Source of the DNA: Chloroflexota bacterium
GTDB taxonomy: Bacteria > Chloroflexota > Dehalococcoidia > Lucifugimonadales > GCA-2712585
Direction: 5' to 3'
NCBI GenBank assembly: GCA_027294635.1
Contig: JAPULR010000033.1
Span: forward strand, 1 to 34,607
Length of the DNA stretch: 34,607 nt
Shown piece by piece: positions 1 through 8,932 of the stretch (the stretch's first letter is position 1; every line of letters begins with the position of its first letter). The translations under genes and the position numbers were made by a program. The notes beneath the pieces are model-generated. The model had not been told where the DNA came from and did no database searches. It saw only the letters and a program-made list of their open reading frames with translations.

Positions 1-24
1 AAAAATTCACGCAATCAAGGACAA

Positions 25-498
25 ATGGAAGAAGCCGCGGAGCTCACTAAAGAGGGATACCAGAAGCTAAACGCTCGTCTGAAGGCCCTTAAAGAGGAGC
101 GGGTTAAGGTTGTGGGCGATATAGGCCGTGCTATGGCGGACAAGGATTTCAAGGAAAATGCTCCTCTGGATGCGGCCAAGGAACGCCAGGGGATGGTGGA
201 ATCCATGATTAGGGAGTTGGAACATACCCTGAACTCCGCTGTGGTGATGGGCAAATCGTCGGCTAAAAAGGCCCTACGCGTAACCATAGGCAAGAAGGTT
301 ACCCTTAAAGATACCGGAAATGGCCGGAAGGTCTCCTATCTTGTAGTTCACCCCAGGGAAGCCAGCCCGAGCGACGGCAAAATATCCAGCGAGTCTCCTG
401 TGGGGAGAGCCCTTTTGAATAAGCGTGCAGGGGAAGAGGTTGAGATTACCGTCCCCAAGGGTTCCATTCGCTATATAATTGAGCGAGTAAAGGGTTAG
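25..498 (+). CDS. greA: Transcription elongation factor GreA/GreB family
   Basis: 157 aa ORF; N-terminal coiled-coil LTKEGYQKLNARLKALKEER...DKDFKENAPLDAAKERQ and C-terminal SPVGRALLNKRAGEEVEITVPKG are typical of GreA. Confidence 0.95.
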   Translation: MEEAAELTKEGYQKLNARLKALKEERVKVVGDIGRAMADKDFKENAPLDAAKERQGMVESMIRELEHTLNSAVVMGKSSAKKALRVTIGKKVTLKDTGNGRKVSYLVVHPREASPSDGKISSESPVGRALLNKRAGEEVEITVPKGSIRYIIERVKG

Positions 499-529
499 AC
501 TGGAAGAGCCGCCACCAACGAGGGCCTTC

Positions 530-2182
530 TTAGATAAGGCCCCTCACAACCTCCCTCACCTGGTCAATGGGCACGTTTCCCCGCGACACCGCCTTTCCAA
601 TGCCCTCCAAAAGGACCCATCGAATGGACCCGCCGACGGATTTTTTGTCCAAAGCCATGGCGCCAAAGAGCTGCTCTGAGTTTATCCCTGATGCTGTGAT
701 GGGCAGGTCAAACAACTCCAGGACCCTTCGCTGGCGTTCCACCAGGCCAGAATCTATCATGCCCAGTCGATGACTCAGCTCGGCGGCGCCCATCATCCCA
801 ATAGCTACACCCTCGCCGTGGAGGTACCTGCCGTAATCGGTGGAGGCTTCCAGGGCGTGACCGATGGTATGGCCATAGTTTAGGAGTATCCGTCTGCCCA
901 GGGTCTCTCGCTCATCCTCCGATACTATCTGGGCCTTGATAGCCATACTTCGTCGGATCACTTCGGTCGATATCTCAGCTTCAAGGGCTATCAGCTCCGG
1001 AGCGTGCTCTTCAAAGACAGACACCAGGTCTGCGTCCAAGATGAAGCCGTGCTTAATGGCCTCGGCCCAGCCTTCGGCCAGCTCCCGCTTGCCCAAAGAG
1101 GTCAGCGCCTGGGGGTCTGCCAGCACCATCTGAGGCTGGTGGAATGCGCCCACAAGGTTCTTGGCCTGGGGTAGGTTGACAGCTACCTTGCCCCCGATGG
1201 AGGCATCCACCATGGCCGCCATGCTGGTGGGAATCTGAACGAAGGGCATGCCCCGGAGGTAGGTGGCGGCCACGTACCCAGCCAGGTCCCCCACCACACC
1301 GCCTCCCACCGCCACGATGGTGTGCCGCCGCTCAGCCCGCCGATGGACCAGCCAATCATAGATGGCCTGGGCCATGGTAAAGGACTTGCTCTCCTCGCCC
1401 GCCGGGATAATGAAGCTGTGAGCCTCAATTTCGGCGCGCTGAAGGGAGCGCTGGGCCTGTCTTCCGTAGCGGGGAAACACGTTGTCATCGCTAATGATGT
1501 AGAGAGGGCCACCGATTCCTATGTCTCTGAGGCGATCTCCAAGGTGGTCCAGGAGTCCCCAGCCTATCCTGATGGGATAGCTGCCGCTGGAATGGGTTAC
1601 TACAGCCGCCAATTCCGGGTCGACAGCGGTACTAGCCGTCACCTTGCCCCCCAACATCTGCCAGGCGCGTATCACCTCTGCCGCCACCTGAGACTCCGTC
1701 AGGTTGTCGGTTTGCACCAGCCAGTGGGCAGATGCATAGTGAGCCTGCCGAAGTTTCTTGAGCTCCCTAATACTCTTAAGGCCGTCCGGTCCTGCCAGGA
1801 GGGGTCGTTCCTCTGGGTCCCTGCTGTTGCCCTGAGCGACGAGGCGTTGGTGGATGGTCTCCGGGCTGGCCTCTAGGCCCACCACCAGGCCGCTGCCCAA
1901 AGCCAGCCGCCGGTTCTCCGGGTCCATCAATATGCCGCCGCCGGTAGAGACAACTCGCCCGGTCCCTGAGCAGGCCCGCTTCAGGGCCTCCTTCTCCAAC
2001 CTACGAAAAGTCTCCTCCCCTTCCTGGGAGAAGATGGCGGCGATTTCCTTTCCGGTCTGTAGCGCTATCTCTGCATCCGTGTCAACGAACCGCCACCCAA
2101 GGACCCGTGCCACCTCGACCCCTACCCGGGACTTGCCGGTGCCGGAAAAGCCGGTAAGGATTATGTTATGTGGTGAAGCCAT
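530..2182 (-). CDS. aroKB: Bifunctional shikimate kinase / 3-dehydroquinate synthase (AroK-AroB fusion)
   Basis: N-terminal P-loop GFSGTGKSRVG and DTDAEI (shikimate kinase), then after residue ~180 a complete DHQ synthase (GGGVVGDLAGYVAATYLRG, NLVGAFHQPQMV, LNYGHTIGHALE). Confidence 0.93.
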   Translation of the reverse strand: MASPHNIILTGFSGTGKSRVGVEVARVLGWRFVDTDAEIALQTGKEIAAIFSQEGEETFRRLEKEALKRACSGTGRVVSTGGGILMDPENRRLALGSGLVVGLEASPETIHQRLVAQGNSRDPEERPLLAGPDGLKSIRELKKLRQAHYASAHWLVQTDNLTESQVAAEVIRAWQMLGGKVTASTAVDPELAAVVTHSSGSYPIRIGWGLLDHLGDRLRDIGIGGPLYIISDDNVFPRYGRQAQRSLQRAEIEAHSFIIPAGEESKSFTMAQAIYDWLVHRRAERRHTIVAVGGGVVGDLAGYVAATYLRGMPFVQIPTSMAAMVDASIGGKVAVNLPQAKNLVGAFHQPQMVLADPQALTSLGKRELAEGWAEAIKHGFILDADLVSVFEEHAPELIALEAEISTEVIRRSMAIKAQIVSEDERETLGRRILLNYGHTIGHALEASTDYGRYLHGEGVAIGMMGAAELSHRLGMIDSGLVERQRRVLELFDLPITASGINSEQLFGAMALDKKSVGGSIRWVLLEGIGKAVSRGNVPIDQVREVVRGLI

Positions 2183-2227
2183 ATCTGTCTCAGTGGGTGC
2201 ACCAAATTCGTTGGCTATTATACCGCT

Positions 2228-3109
2228 TCAGCCGTGGCGGGGCGCCTGGATGATTCGACTCTCGTGCTCCGACTGCTGCTCAGCAACAATGCGGTCCGCC
2301 ATACGCTCTACGTAGTGCTCCATGAGTCGGCGCAGGTGGGTGTCACGGCGATAGTCGGCCTCGGCGATCTCGTCCACCCTTTGGGCCTCTCGAAGGGCCA
2401 TACAGGTCTCGAAGGATGCCCTGATTCCAGGGTCGTACACCGCCAGGGCCCTGCCTCCACGGCTGGTGATGACGGCAAAGCAGGGAACATCGGTGGGGCC
2501 GTCGCCGATGTATAGCATGTTGCGGAAGGGAATCCTTCGCTCCGCCTCCGGCATGTGGTCGTTGACATCACGGGAAAGGTCAACGTACTCCAGGCCCTTG
2601 GTGATGCGAAAAAGGTACTGGGTCTTGGCGGTGTGGCTGATGATGCGCTTGGGCCAGAACACCTTGCCCTCGTCGTCCTCGTCCAACTCACAGCCAAAGA
2701 TGCCTTCTATATGGCGGTTTAGGGAGCTTCCAGCGAGGACGGCCTTGAGGCCTGAGGTGACGATATAGTGCTCCAGGGTCACACCGTGGCGGCTATACTT
2801 CTCATCACCCAGGACATGGCCCAGCTCCTGGAACACCTCGGGCACCCCGGGATAGAAGCCCAGGCCACGGCCTAAGCCTTCCAGATCTCGATTCGAAAAA
2901 CGTCGGAAGGCGGTGTTCTCCAGCAGGAGACGAATCCAGGCCAGCTCATCCTCGTAAGCCTTATCCGCCCTGAGCCGGTTCACCCTTCCCCAAAACTCCT
3001 CCGATTCAACGCCGATCTTGTGAAAGATGACGTCGTCCTGCATGGACCTGGGGCTGAGGGTCCTGTCGTAGTCGTAAACTATGGCGATGATGTTCTGGGG
3101 CTGGGCCAC
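2228..3109 (-). CDS. HAD-superfamily phosphatase-like protein
   Basis: Motif I-like IVYDYDRTLSP, later YIGDGPTDVPCF; lies inside the aro gene cluster. Confidence 0.75.
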   Translation of the reverse strand: MAQPQNIIAIVYDYDRTLSPRSMQDDVIFHKIGVESEEFWGRVNRLRADKAYEDELAWIRLLLENTAFRRFSNRDLEGLGRGLGFYPGVPEVFQELGHVLGDEKYSRHGVTLEHYIVTSGLKAVLAGSSLNRHIEGIFGCELDEDDEGKVFWPKRIISHTAKTQYLFRITKGLEYVDLSRDVNDHMPEAERRIPFRNMLYIGDGPTDVPCFAVITSRGGRALAVYDPGIRASFETCMALREAQRVDEIAEADYRRDTHLRRLMEHYVERMADRIVAEQQSEHESRIIQAPRHG

Positions 3110-3120
3110 CGGTCACCGCA

Positions 3121-4302
3121 CTAATCGGCGTCCCGCTGGCCCGTCATGGCCCTGGGCCCCACCGTCTTCAAATAGCCCTGGTAGTTGCGTCGGGTCTCCT
3201 CAACGTTGTCGCCGCCGAACTTCTCCATAAAGGCATCGGCCAGCACCAGGGCCACCATAGCCTCGCCAATGACCCCCGCGGGAGGCACCTGGCACACGTC
3301 GGAGCGCTCATAGTGGGCCTGCACCAGCTCGCCGGTATCCAGGTCCACGGAAGGCAGGGGTTTGACCAGGGTGGAGATGGGCTTGATGGCGAATCGGGCC
3401 ACCAGGGGCGTGCCGCTGGTCATCCCGCCCTCGGTGCCGCCGGAGCGGTTAGTCTTACGCTGCCAGGGATGGCTGGGGTCGGTGACGGGCTCGATGACGT
3501 CGTGCACCTGAGAGCCCCGCTGGTTGATGGACTCCCAACCGTCGCCGATGGAGACGGCCTTGCAGGCGTTGATGGACATCAGCGCCTGGGCGATGCGGCC
3601 GTCCAGCTTCCGGTCCCACTGGACATGGGAGCCCAGACCTATGGGCACTCCTTGGGCCACCACCTCAACTACGCCACCCACAGTGTCGCCGGCCTCCTTG
3701 GCCGAATCTATGGCCGCTACCATCTTGGGCTCCGCCTCAGGGTCGGCGCAACGCACCGTCGACGCCTCCACCCGGTCCCAGTCTATCTCACCGTCGTAGC
3801 TTGCCCACACCCCGCCTATAGCCAGGGAGTGGCTGTATATCTCAATACCGAACTCCTCCAGCAGACGCCGCGTCACGGCCCCGGCAGCGACGCGAGCCGC
3901 AGTCTCCCGGGCGCTGGACCTCTCTAGAACGTCACGAACATCGTCGAAGCCGTACTTCATGGTGCCGGGTAGGTCGGCGTGACCGGGGCGAATCCGAGTC
4001 ACCCTTGGCACCTCTTCCTCCACCGGCGCCACGCTCATAACCTGGGTCCAGTTGACCCAGTCCTTGTTCTCTATGGTCAAGGCTATGGGGCTGCCAAGGG
4101 TGCGTCCGTGGCGTATGCCCGACACCACGTGGGCCCAGTCCTGCTCGATCTTCATCCGTCCGCCTCGGCCGTGGCCTCGCTGCCGACGCGCCATCTGGGC
4201 GCCGATGTAGTCCTCACTTATGGATAGACCCGCCGGCATCCCCTCGACGATGACCACAAGGCCCTGGCCGTGGGACTCACCGGCTGTAAGGAACCGAATC
4301 AT
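3121..4302 (-). CDS. aroC: Chorismate synthase
   Basis: MIRFLTAGESHGQGLVVIVEGMPAGL, RRQRGHGRGGRMKIEQD, RSSARETAARVAAGA. Confidence 0.97.
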   Translation of the reverse strand: MIRFLTAGESHGQGLVVIVEGMPAGLSISEDYIGAQMARRQRGHGRGGRMKIEQDWAHVVSGIRHGRTLGSPIALTIENKDWVNWTQVMSVAPVEEEVPRVTRIRPGHADLPGTMKYGFDDVRDVLERSSARETAARVAAGAVTRRLLEEFGIEIYSHSLAIGGVWASYDGEIDWDRVEASTVRCADPEAEPKMVAAIDSAKEAGDTVGGVVEVVAQGVPIGLGSHVQWDRKLDGRIAQALMSINACKAVSIGDGWESINQRGSQVHDVIEPVTDPSHPWQRKTNRSGGTEGGMTSGTPLVARFAIKPISTLVKPLPSVDLDTGELVQAHYERSDVCQVPPAGVIGEAMVALVLADAFMEKFGGDNVEETRRNYQGYLKTVGPRAMTGQRDAD

Positions 4303-4320
4303 AGCTCTCTTCCCTACTCC

Positions 4321-5187
4321 CTAGGTCGTACTCGACTCAAGGGTTTTCCGAGCCGCCTTGAACATGACTTCCACTGGCGCCTCTTTGCCGGTCCACATCT
4401 CAAAGCCAATGGCTCCCTGATAGACCAGCATCGAAAGTCCTCCAAAGACCGAGGCCCCAGCTCTTCTGGCCTCCTTCATAAACGGCGTCTCCGGTGGATT
4501 ATACACCAGGTCATAGACCAGAGCTTTGGGAGATATGTCTTCGGCGGTAAGCAGAGCGCCGTCCGAGTCGGGGCCATGGAGCATTCCCACGGTGGTGCAC
4601 TGGACGATGAGGTCAGCTTCCTGAGCGGCCTTGCGCAGATCATCAGCCTTGAGAGATATGGACCGAAGGTCACCCTTCCAATGTCGCTTCAGGTCTCTGG
4701 CCAGCCTTTTACAACGGTCCAGGGTGCGATTGGCAATGGTAAAGGACTTCAAGTTTTCGGAGGCCAGGGCCATAACAACGCCTCGGGCTGCGCCCCCGGC
4801 GCCAAGGATGAGAACACGGCTGCCATCGAAGGAGAATTTTGCCTCTTCCTTTAGAGCCCTTATGAATCCAGCGCCATCGGTGTTATGTCCGTGCAAAAGT
4901 CCTTCCTGATTAAAGATGGTGTTGACCGCCACCGCCTTCTGGGCCTCCGGGGAGACTTCGTCAATATAGACCATGATCATCTCTTTGTGGGGGACAGTCA
5001 CGTTGAATCCCAGAACCTCCGCCTCGGGGGTACGCACCTCCTCCACGAAACCCTTAAGCTCGTGGGGCGCTATCTCCCAGGCTTCGTAGGATATATCCAG
5101 CCCATAGTGGCCAAGGGCCGCCTGGAATATGGCGGGCGAGAGGGAGTGGGCAATGGGGTATCCGATAATTCCTAAACGACGAGTCAT
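4321..5187 (-). CDS. aroE: Shikimate dehydrogenase
   Basis: RRLGIIGYPIAHSLSPAIFQAAL, NVTVPHKE, NTDGAGFIRAL, ILGAGGAARGVVMAL; ATG overlaps the preceding ruvX stop (ATGA). Confidence 0.96.
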   Translation of the reverse strand: MTRRLGIIGYPIAHSLSPAIFQAALGHYGLDISYEAWEIAPHELKGFVEEVRTPEAEVLGFNVTVPHKEMIMVYIDEVSPEAQKAVAVNTIFNQEGLLHGHNTDGAGFIRALKEEAKFSFDGSRVLILGAGGAARGVVMALASENLKSFTIANRTLDRCKRLARDLKRHWKGDLRSISLKADDLRKAAQEADLIVQCTTVGMLHGPDSDGALLTAEDISPKALVYDLVYNPPETPFMKEARRAGASVFGGLSMLVYQGAIGFEMWTGKEAPVEVMFKAARKTLESSTT

Positions 5188-5600
5188 TGGTGCCTCATAC
5201 TGTCGAGATAGGACTGGAGGATGATGGCGGCGGCGGCGGCATCGGTGCGGCCTCTGTCCCGCGAAGGCTTACGTCCGGCTTGCCGTAACCGGCTCTCGGC
5301 CTCTACGGTGGAGTAGCGCTCGTCCCAGGTAGCCACTTCAAGGTCCATCCCTTCCCGCAGGGCCTCGCAAAATTTCTCCACCTCCTGCGCTTGGCTCCCT
5401 TTTTGACCCCGGACCGTCAGGGGCATCCCCACCAGAACTCTCTCAACCTGGTATTCCGAGGCCCTACGTACGATGGCGGCGATGTCGGACTGAATAGCCT
5501 TACGTTCAATGAAGCCCAGGGGTGTGGCAAGGGTACCCGAGGGGTCGCTGAGGGCCAGCCCGATACGACGGCTGCCGACATCCAGCGCCAGGACCCTCAG
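5184..5600 (-). CDS. ruvX: Putative pre-16S rRNA nuclease / Holliday junction resolvase YqgF (RuvX); probable CTG start overlapping the alaS stop
   Basis: Manual translation upstream of the listed 82-aa ORF gives LRVLALDVGSRRIGLALSDPSGTLATPLGFIERKAIQSDIAAIVRRASEYQVERVLVGMPLTVRGQKG...DERYSTVEAE...DAAAAAIILQSYLD. First in-frame upstream stop is TAA within alaS; only CTG codons lie between it and the DVGSRRIG motif; GGGAGG lies 7 nt before CTG. Confidence 0.88.
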   Translation of the reverse strand: MRVLALDVGSRRIGLALSDPSGTLATPLGFIERKAIQSDIAAIVRRASEYQVERVLVGMPLTVRGQKGSQAQEVEKFCEALREGMDLEVATWDERYSTVEAESRLRQAGRKPSRDRGRTDAAAAAIILQSYLDSMRHQ

Positions 5601-8527
5601 GGCTTGACCTCCCGGCGCACGATTTCTGGCACCTTGGCCAGGGCTTCGGGCAGCTTATCCAGCCGCTTGCCCCCCGCCTGGGCCGTTTCGGGACGGCCTC
5701 CGCCTCCACCACCCAGCACCTGGGCCGCCTCACGCACGATGTTCCCGGCGTGGAGGCCCCTATCTATCAGATCGGGCGTCACCATGGAAACCAGCAAGGG
5801 GCTGCCGTCCTGCACCAGGGCCAGCACCAGCACCGCGCTGGTAAGCTTGGCCTTGAGCCAGTCGCCCATCTCTCGCAGGGCTTCCACATTGGCTGCCGAT
5901 GTCCTGGCGGCCAGCACCTTTACTCCGTCCACCTGCTGCACCTGAGACAGGAGCTCCTGGGCTTCGGTCCTTAGACTCCTCCGCTCCAGGTCGGCCACCC
6001 GCTTCCGCAGGGCGCTCATCTCGGTCAGGAAGCTCTCCAGACGGCCCTCCAGGTCACCGATGGGGGTATCTAAGCGTCTGGAGATGCTTTGAAGAAGGTC
6101 GGTGCGCTCCTGGAACAGCGCCTCGGCGCCTCGGCCGGTGACGGCCTCTACCCGGCGCATGCCGCCGCCGATGCTGGAGTCCCCCAGTATGAATAGCGGG
6201 CCCACCTCGCCGGTGACCCCCACGTGGGTGCCGCCGCAAAGCTCCAGACTGAAGGGATCATCAGTGTCGTGGCCCGACATGGCCACCACCCGCACCCTGT
6301 CGCCGTACTTGTCGCCGAAGAAGGCCAGGGCTCCCTCCCCTATCGCTTCGGCGTAGGTGGTCTCGCGAGTGGACACCTTCAGGTCCTCCCGAACCTTCTG
6401 GTTGGCCAGAGACTGTATCTCCTGGAGCTCCTCCCGAGCCAGAGGGCTGACGTGGGAGTAGTCGAAGCGCAGGCGGTCCGGCGCCACCAAAGACCCGGCC
6501 TGCCGCACGTGAGGCCCCAGGACACTTCGTAGGGATGCGTGGAGGAGATGGGTGCCGCTGTGGTTCCGCGCCGTGTCTATACGACGGGTGGGGTCCACCT
6601 GGGCGGTCACCGTGTCTCCCAATGATATGTCTCCCTGGGCCACGGAGCCTCGGTGGACAATAAGCCCGGCGATGGGACTCTGGGTATCTTGTACATTAAA
6701 TATTCCATTGGGTCCGGTGATGGTCCCGGCGTCCCCTATCTGGCCTCCGCCTTCGGCGTAGAAGGGGGTCTCCTTCAGCACCACCTCCACCGGCTGCCCC
6801 TGGGTGGCGTGGCCCACGGCTGCGCCGTCCATCAGCAGGGCTGCTACGGTGGACTCCTGCTGTAACCGCTGGTACCCCACGAACTCCACCGCCTCAGCGC
6901 CCAGGTCCTCATACTGGGTCTGGAGCTCCATGCCGCCTGTGACTACGTGAGCGGCGCGGGAATCTCGTCGGTGAGCTTCTAACTCCTTCTGGAAACCTTC
7001 CATGTCCACTTCCAATCCATGCTCACGAGCGATGGCTGCGGTCTCTTCCACGGGGAATCCATACGTGTCCCACAGTAGAAACGCCTCATCTCCAGAAATC
7101 GTTGTGGCCCAATCCTTTAACAAAGGCAGTTGGATATCGGCCTTAGTTACGTCGTCTTCTTCAAGGGATTCAAACGCTTGGTAAGTTAGTGTGGATGCGC
7201 TTTCAGCGGCTAGCTCATGCCCGATTTGCTCTAGAGGTTCTGCATCAGGGTCATAAGAGACAAAACCGTATTGCTCAAGAACGAGACTCGCATTCTCAGA
7301 ACCAGGATTCCTCTGCCTAGCAAATTCAATTATTTCTGGAATGGCATTTCCATGCTGAATACGATATTTAACCATCCCATTTAAAAGATAGGTTCCACGT
7401 ATCACGGCACTTCCAAACCGCTCTTCTTCAAGACCCACCACTCGCAAAATGAAATCACGGTTGGTGGCCAGGTCCGGATAGGCCTGGCCAAAGCGGCTGA
7501 TGGCAACGTCGGCCACCTCCGCCAGAAAGGTCTCCTCCAGCCCCAACCGCCGGCCGTAGCGGATGGCTCGCCGGATGACCCGCCGCAGCACGTAGCCCCG
7601 GCCCTCGTTGCCCGGCACCACGCCGTCGGAGATGAGAAATGCGGCGGCCCGGGCGTGCTCCGCCACCACCCGGAGGGCGTAGTCAGTATCTCTGTCCTGA
7701 CCGTAGGCCTTCCCCGAAAGCTCCGAGGCCTTAGCCACCAGGGGTTTAAAAAGGTCCGTGTCGTAGATGCTGTGGGCCCCCTGCATCACCGTGGCCGCCC
7801 GCTCCAGCCCCATGCCTGTATCCACGCTGGGAGCAGGCAGGTCGGTACGCTTACCCTCAGGGTCCTGGTAGTACTGCATGAACACCAGGTTCCATAGCTC
7901 CACAAACCTCTCGCAGTCGTGGTTAGGATGGCACCCCTCGCCCTCGCCGGCAGGGTACCGAAGGGGCTGGCCGCAGCCGTGCTCGGCGCCGAAGTCGTAG
8001 TGGATCTCGCTGCAGGGACCGCAGGGGCCCTCCAGGCCCGCCGGTCCCCACCAGTTTTCCTCGTCGCCGTAGCGGTAGACGCGGTCCGGGCTAAGGCCGA
8101 TATCGTCCCTCCACAGGTCGAAGGCCTCGTCGTCGGTATGGTGCACGGTGGCGAAGATGCGGTCCGGCGGCAATCCAAATCCTTCCAACTTAGAGGTGAC
8201 GAACTCCCAGGTCCAGCGGATGGCCTCCTTCTTGAAGTAGTCCCCGATGCTGAAGTTGCCCAGCATCTCGAAGAAGGTGAGGTGCTTGTGGTCTCCCACC
8301 TCGTCGATATCCGTCGTGCGGAAGCACTTCTGGCTGGAGGCGAGGCGGCGCGAGGGCGGAGTCTGCTCGCCCACAAAGAAGGGTTTGAAGGGGACCATCC
8401 CGGCGCTGGTGAAGAGGAGGGTTGGGTCCCCCGAGGGCACCAGAGATGCGCTGGGCATGCGCAGGTGCCCTTTACCTTCAAAGAAGGTCAGGAAAAGCTC
8501 TCGTATCTGGTCGCCGGTCATCGCCAT
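5597..8527 (-). CDS. alaS: Alanyl-tRNA synthetase with internal lineage-specific insertion
   Basis: MTGDQIRELFLTFFEGKGHLRMPSASLVPSGDPTLLFTSAGMVPFKPFF; editing motifs NHSGTHLLHASLR and ELCGGTHVGVTGEVG; 976 aa, about 100 aa longer than typical AlaRS. Confidence 0.97.
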   Translation of the reverse strand: MAMTGDQIRELFLTFFEGKGHLRMPSASLVPSGDPTLLFTSAGMVPFKPFFVGEQTPPSRRLASSQKCFRTTDIDEVGDHKHLTFFEMLGNFSIGDYFKKEAIRWTWEFVTSKLEGFGLPPDRIFATVHHTDDEAFDLWRDDIGLSPDRVYRYGDEENWWGPAGLEGPCGPCSEIHYDFGAEHGCGQPLRYPAGEGEGCHPNHDCERFVELWNLVFMQYYQDPEGKRTDLPAPSVDTGMGLERAATVMQGAHSIYDTDLFKPLVAKASELSGKAYGQDRDTDYALRVVAEHARAAAFLISDGVVPGNEGRGYVLRRVIRRAIRYGRRLGLEETFLAEVADVAISRFGQAYPDLATNRDFILRVVGLEEERFGSAVIRGTYLLNGMVKYRIQHGNAIPEIIEFARQRNPGSENASLVLEQYGFVSYDPDAEPLEQIGHELAAESASTLTYQAFESLEEDDVTKADIQLPLLKDWATTISGDEAFLLWDTYGFPVEETAAIAREHGLEVDMEGFQKELEAHRRDSRAAHVVTGGMELQTQYEDLGAEAVEFVGYQRLQQESTVAALLMDGAAVGHATQGQPVEVVLKETPFYAEGGGQIGDAGTITGPNGIFNVQDTQSPIAGLIVHRGSVAQGDISLGDTVTAQVDPTRRIDTARNHSGTHLLHASLRSVLGPHVRQAGSLVAPDRLRFDYSHVSPLAREELQEIQSLANQKVREDLKVSTRETTYAEAIGEGALAFFGDKYGDRVRVVAMSGHDTDDPFSLELCGGTHVGVTGEVGPLFILGDSSIGGGMRRVEAVTGRGAEALFQERTDLLQSISRRLDTPIGDLEGRLESFLTEMSALRKRVADLERRSLRTEAQELLSQVQQVDGVKVLAARTSAANVEALREMGDWLKAKLTSAVLVLALVQDGSPLLVSMVTPDLIDRGLHAGNIVREAAQVLGGGGGGRPETAQAGGKRLDKLPEALAKVPEIVRREVKP

Positions 8528-8618
8528 TACGCCTTAGTCAATGCATTTACACCTTCCCAGTGTAGACCGGAGGTGAATTTAGGACAAGGTGGCCCATAGC
8601 TAAAAGGAGGCCTTTTCA

Positions 8619-8647
8619 TTGACGAACCACAGGTGATAGCTTATATT
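8619..8647 (+). promoter_or_regulatory. Sigma70-like promoter for the SWIM-domain gene
   Basis: TTGACG - 17 nt - TATATT, about 30 nt upstream of an ATG with a GGAGG ribosome-binding site. Confidence 0.55.
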
Positions 8648-8677
8648 TCACCTAATGACAGGGTTAGAGGAGGCAGC

Positions 8678-8908
8678 ATGCAATCCAGCGTCATCGGAAA
8701 GATAGATAAGGCACGCCGCTATGCTGAGGAAAAGGAACGAGTCGCCATTACGTCGCTAACGACGACCTTCCACGGTGACCACAGAGACCATTCCGTAACC
8801 TACCAGGACGGGACGTGGTCTTGCTCCTGCACCTTCTTCCCTGACCACGGGATGTGCAGTCACACCATGGCCCTCCAGCGAATCCTGGACCCGATGCTGC
8901 CTCAGTAA
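8678..8908 (+). CDS. Small SWIM-type zinc-finger protein
   Basis: MQSSVIGKIDKARRYAEEKERVAITSLTTTFHGDHRDHSVTYQDGTWSCSCTFFPDHGMCSHTMALQRIL: CxCx8CxH. Start at 8678 preferred over 8633 because of the SD and because 8633 lies upstream of the -10 box. Confidence 0.75.
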   Translation: MQSSVIGKIDKARRYAEEKERVAITSLTTTFHGDHRDHSVTYQDGTWSCSCTFFPDHGMCSHTMALQRILDPMLPQ

Positions 8909-8932
8909 TCGGGCCTGCCTTCCTGATCCGCC

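Noticed and set aside
7110-7375. Intein or mobile element inside alaS
   Set aside because: The segment is too short for an intein, shows no Cys/Ser-initiated splice block or C-terminal HN, no terminal inverted repeats and no target duplication that I could see.
7919-8599. 226-aa plus-strand ORF (and similar long antisense ORFs at 3313..3927, 9377..10121, 21105..21740)
   Set aside because: Lies opposite strongly supported genes (alaS, aroC, fabF, D-aminoacylase); low-complexity translations typical of antisense frames in GC-rich coding DNA.
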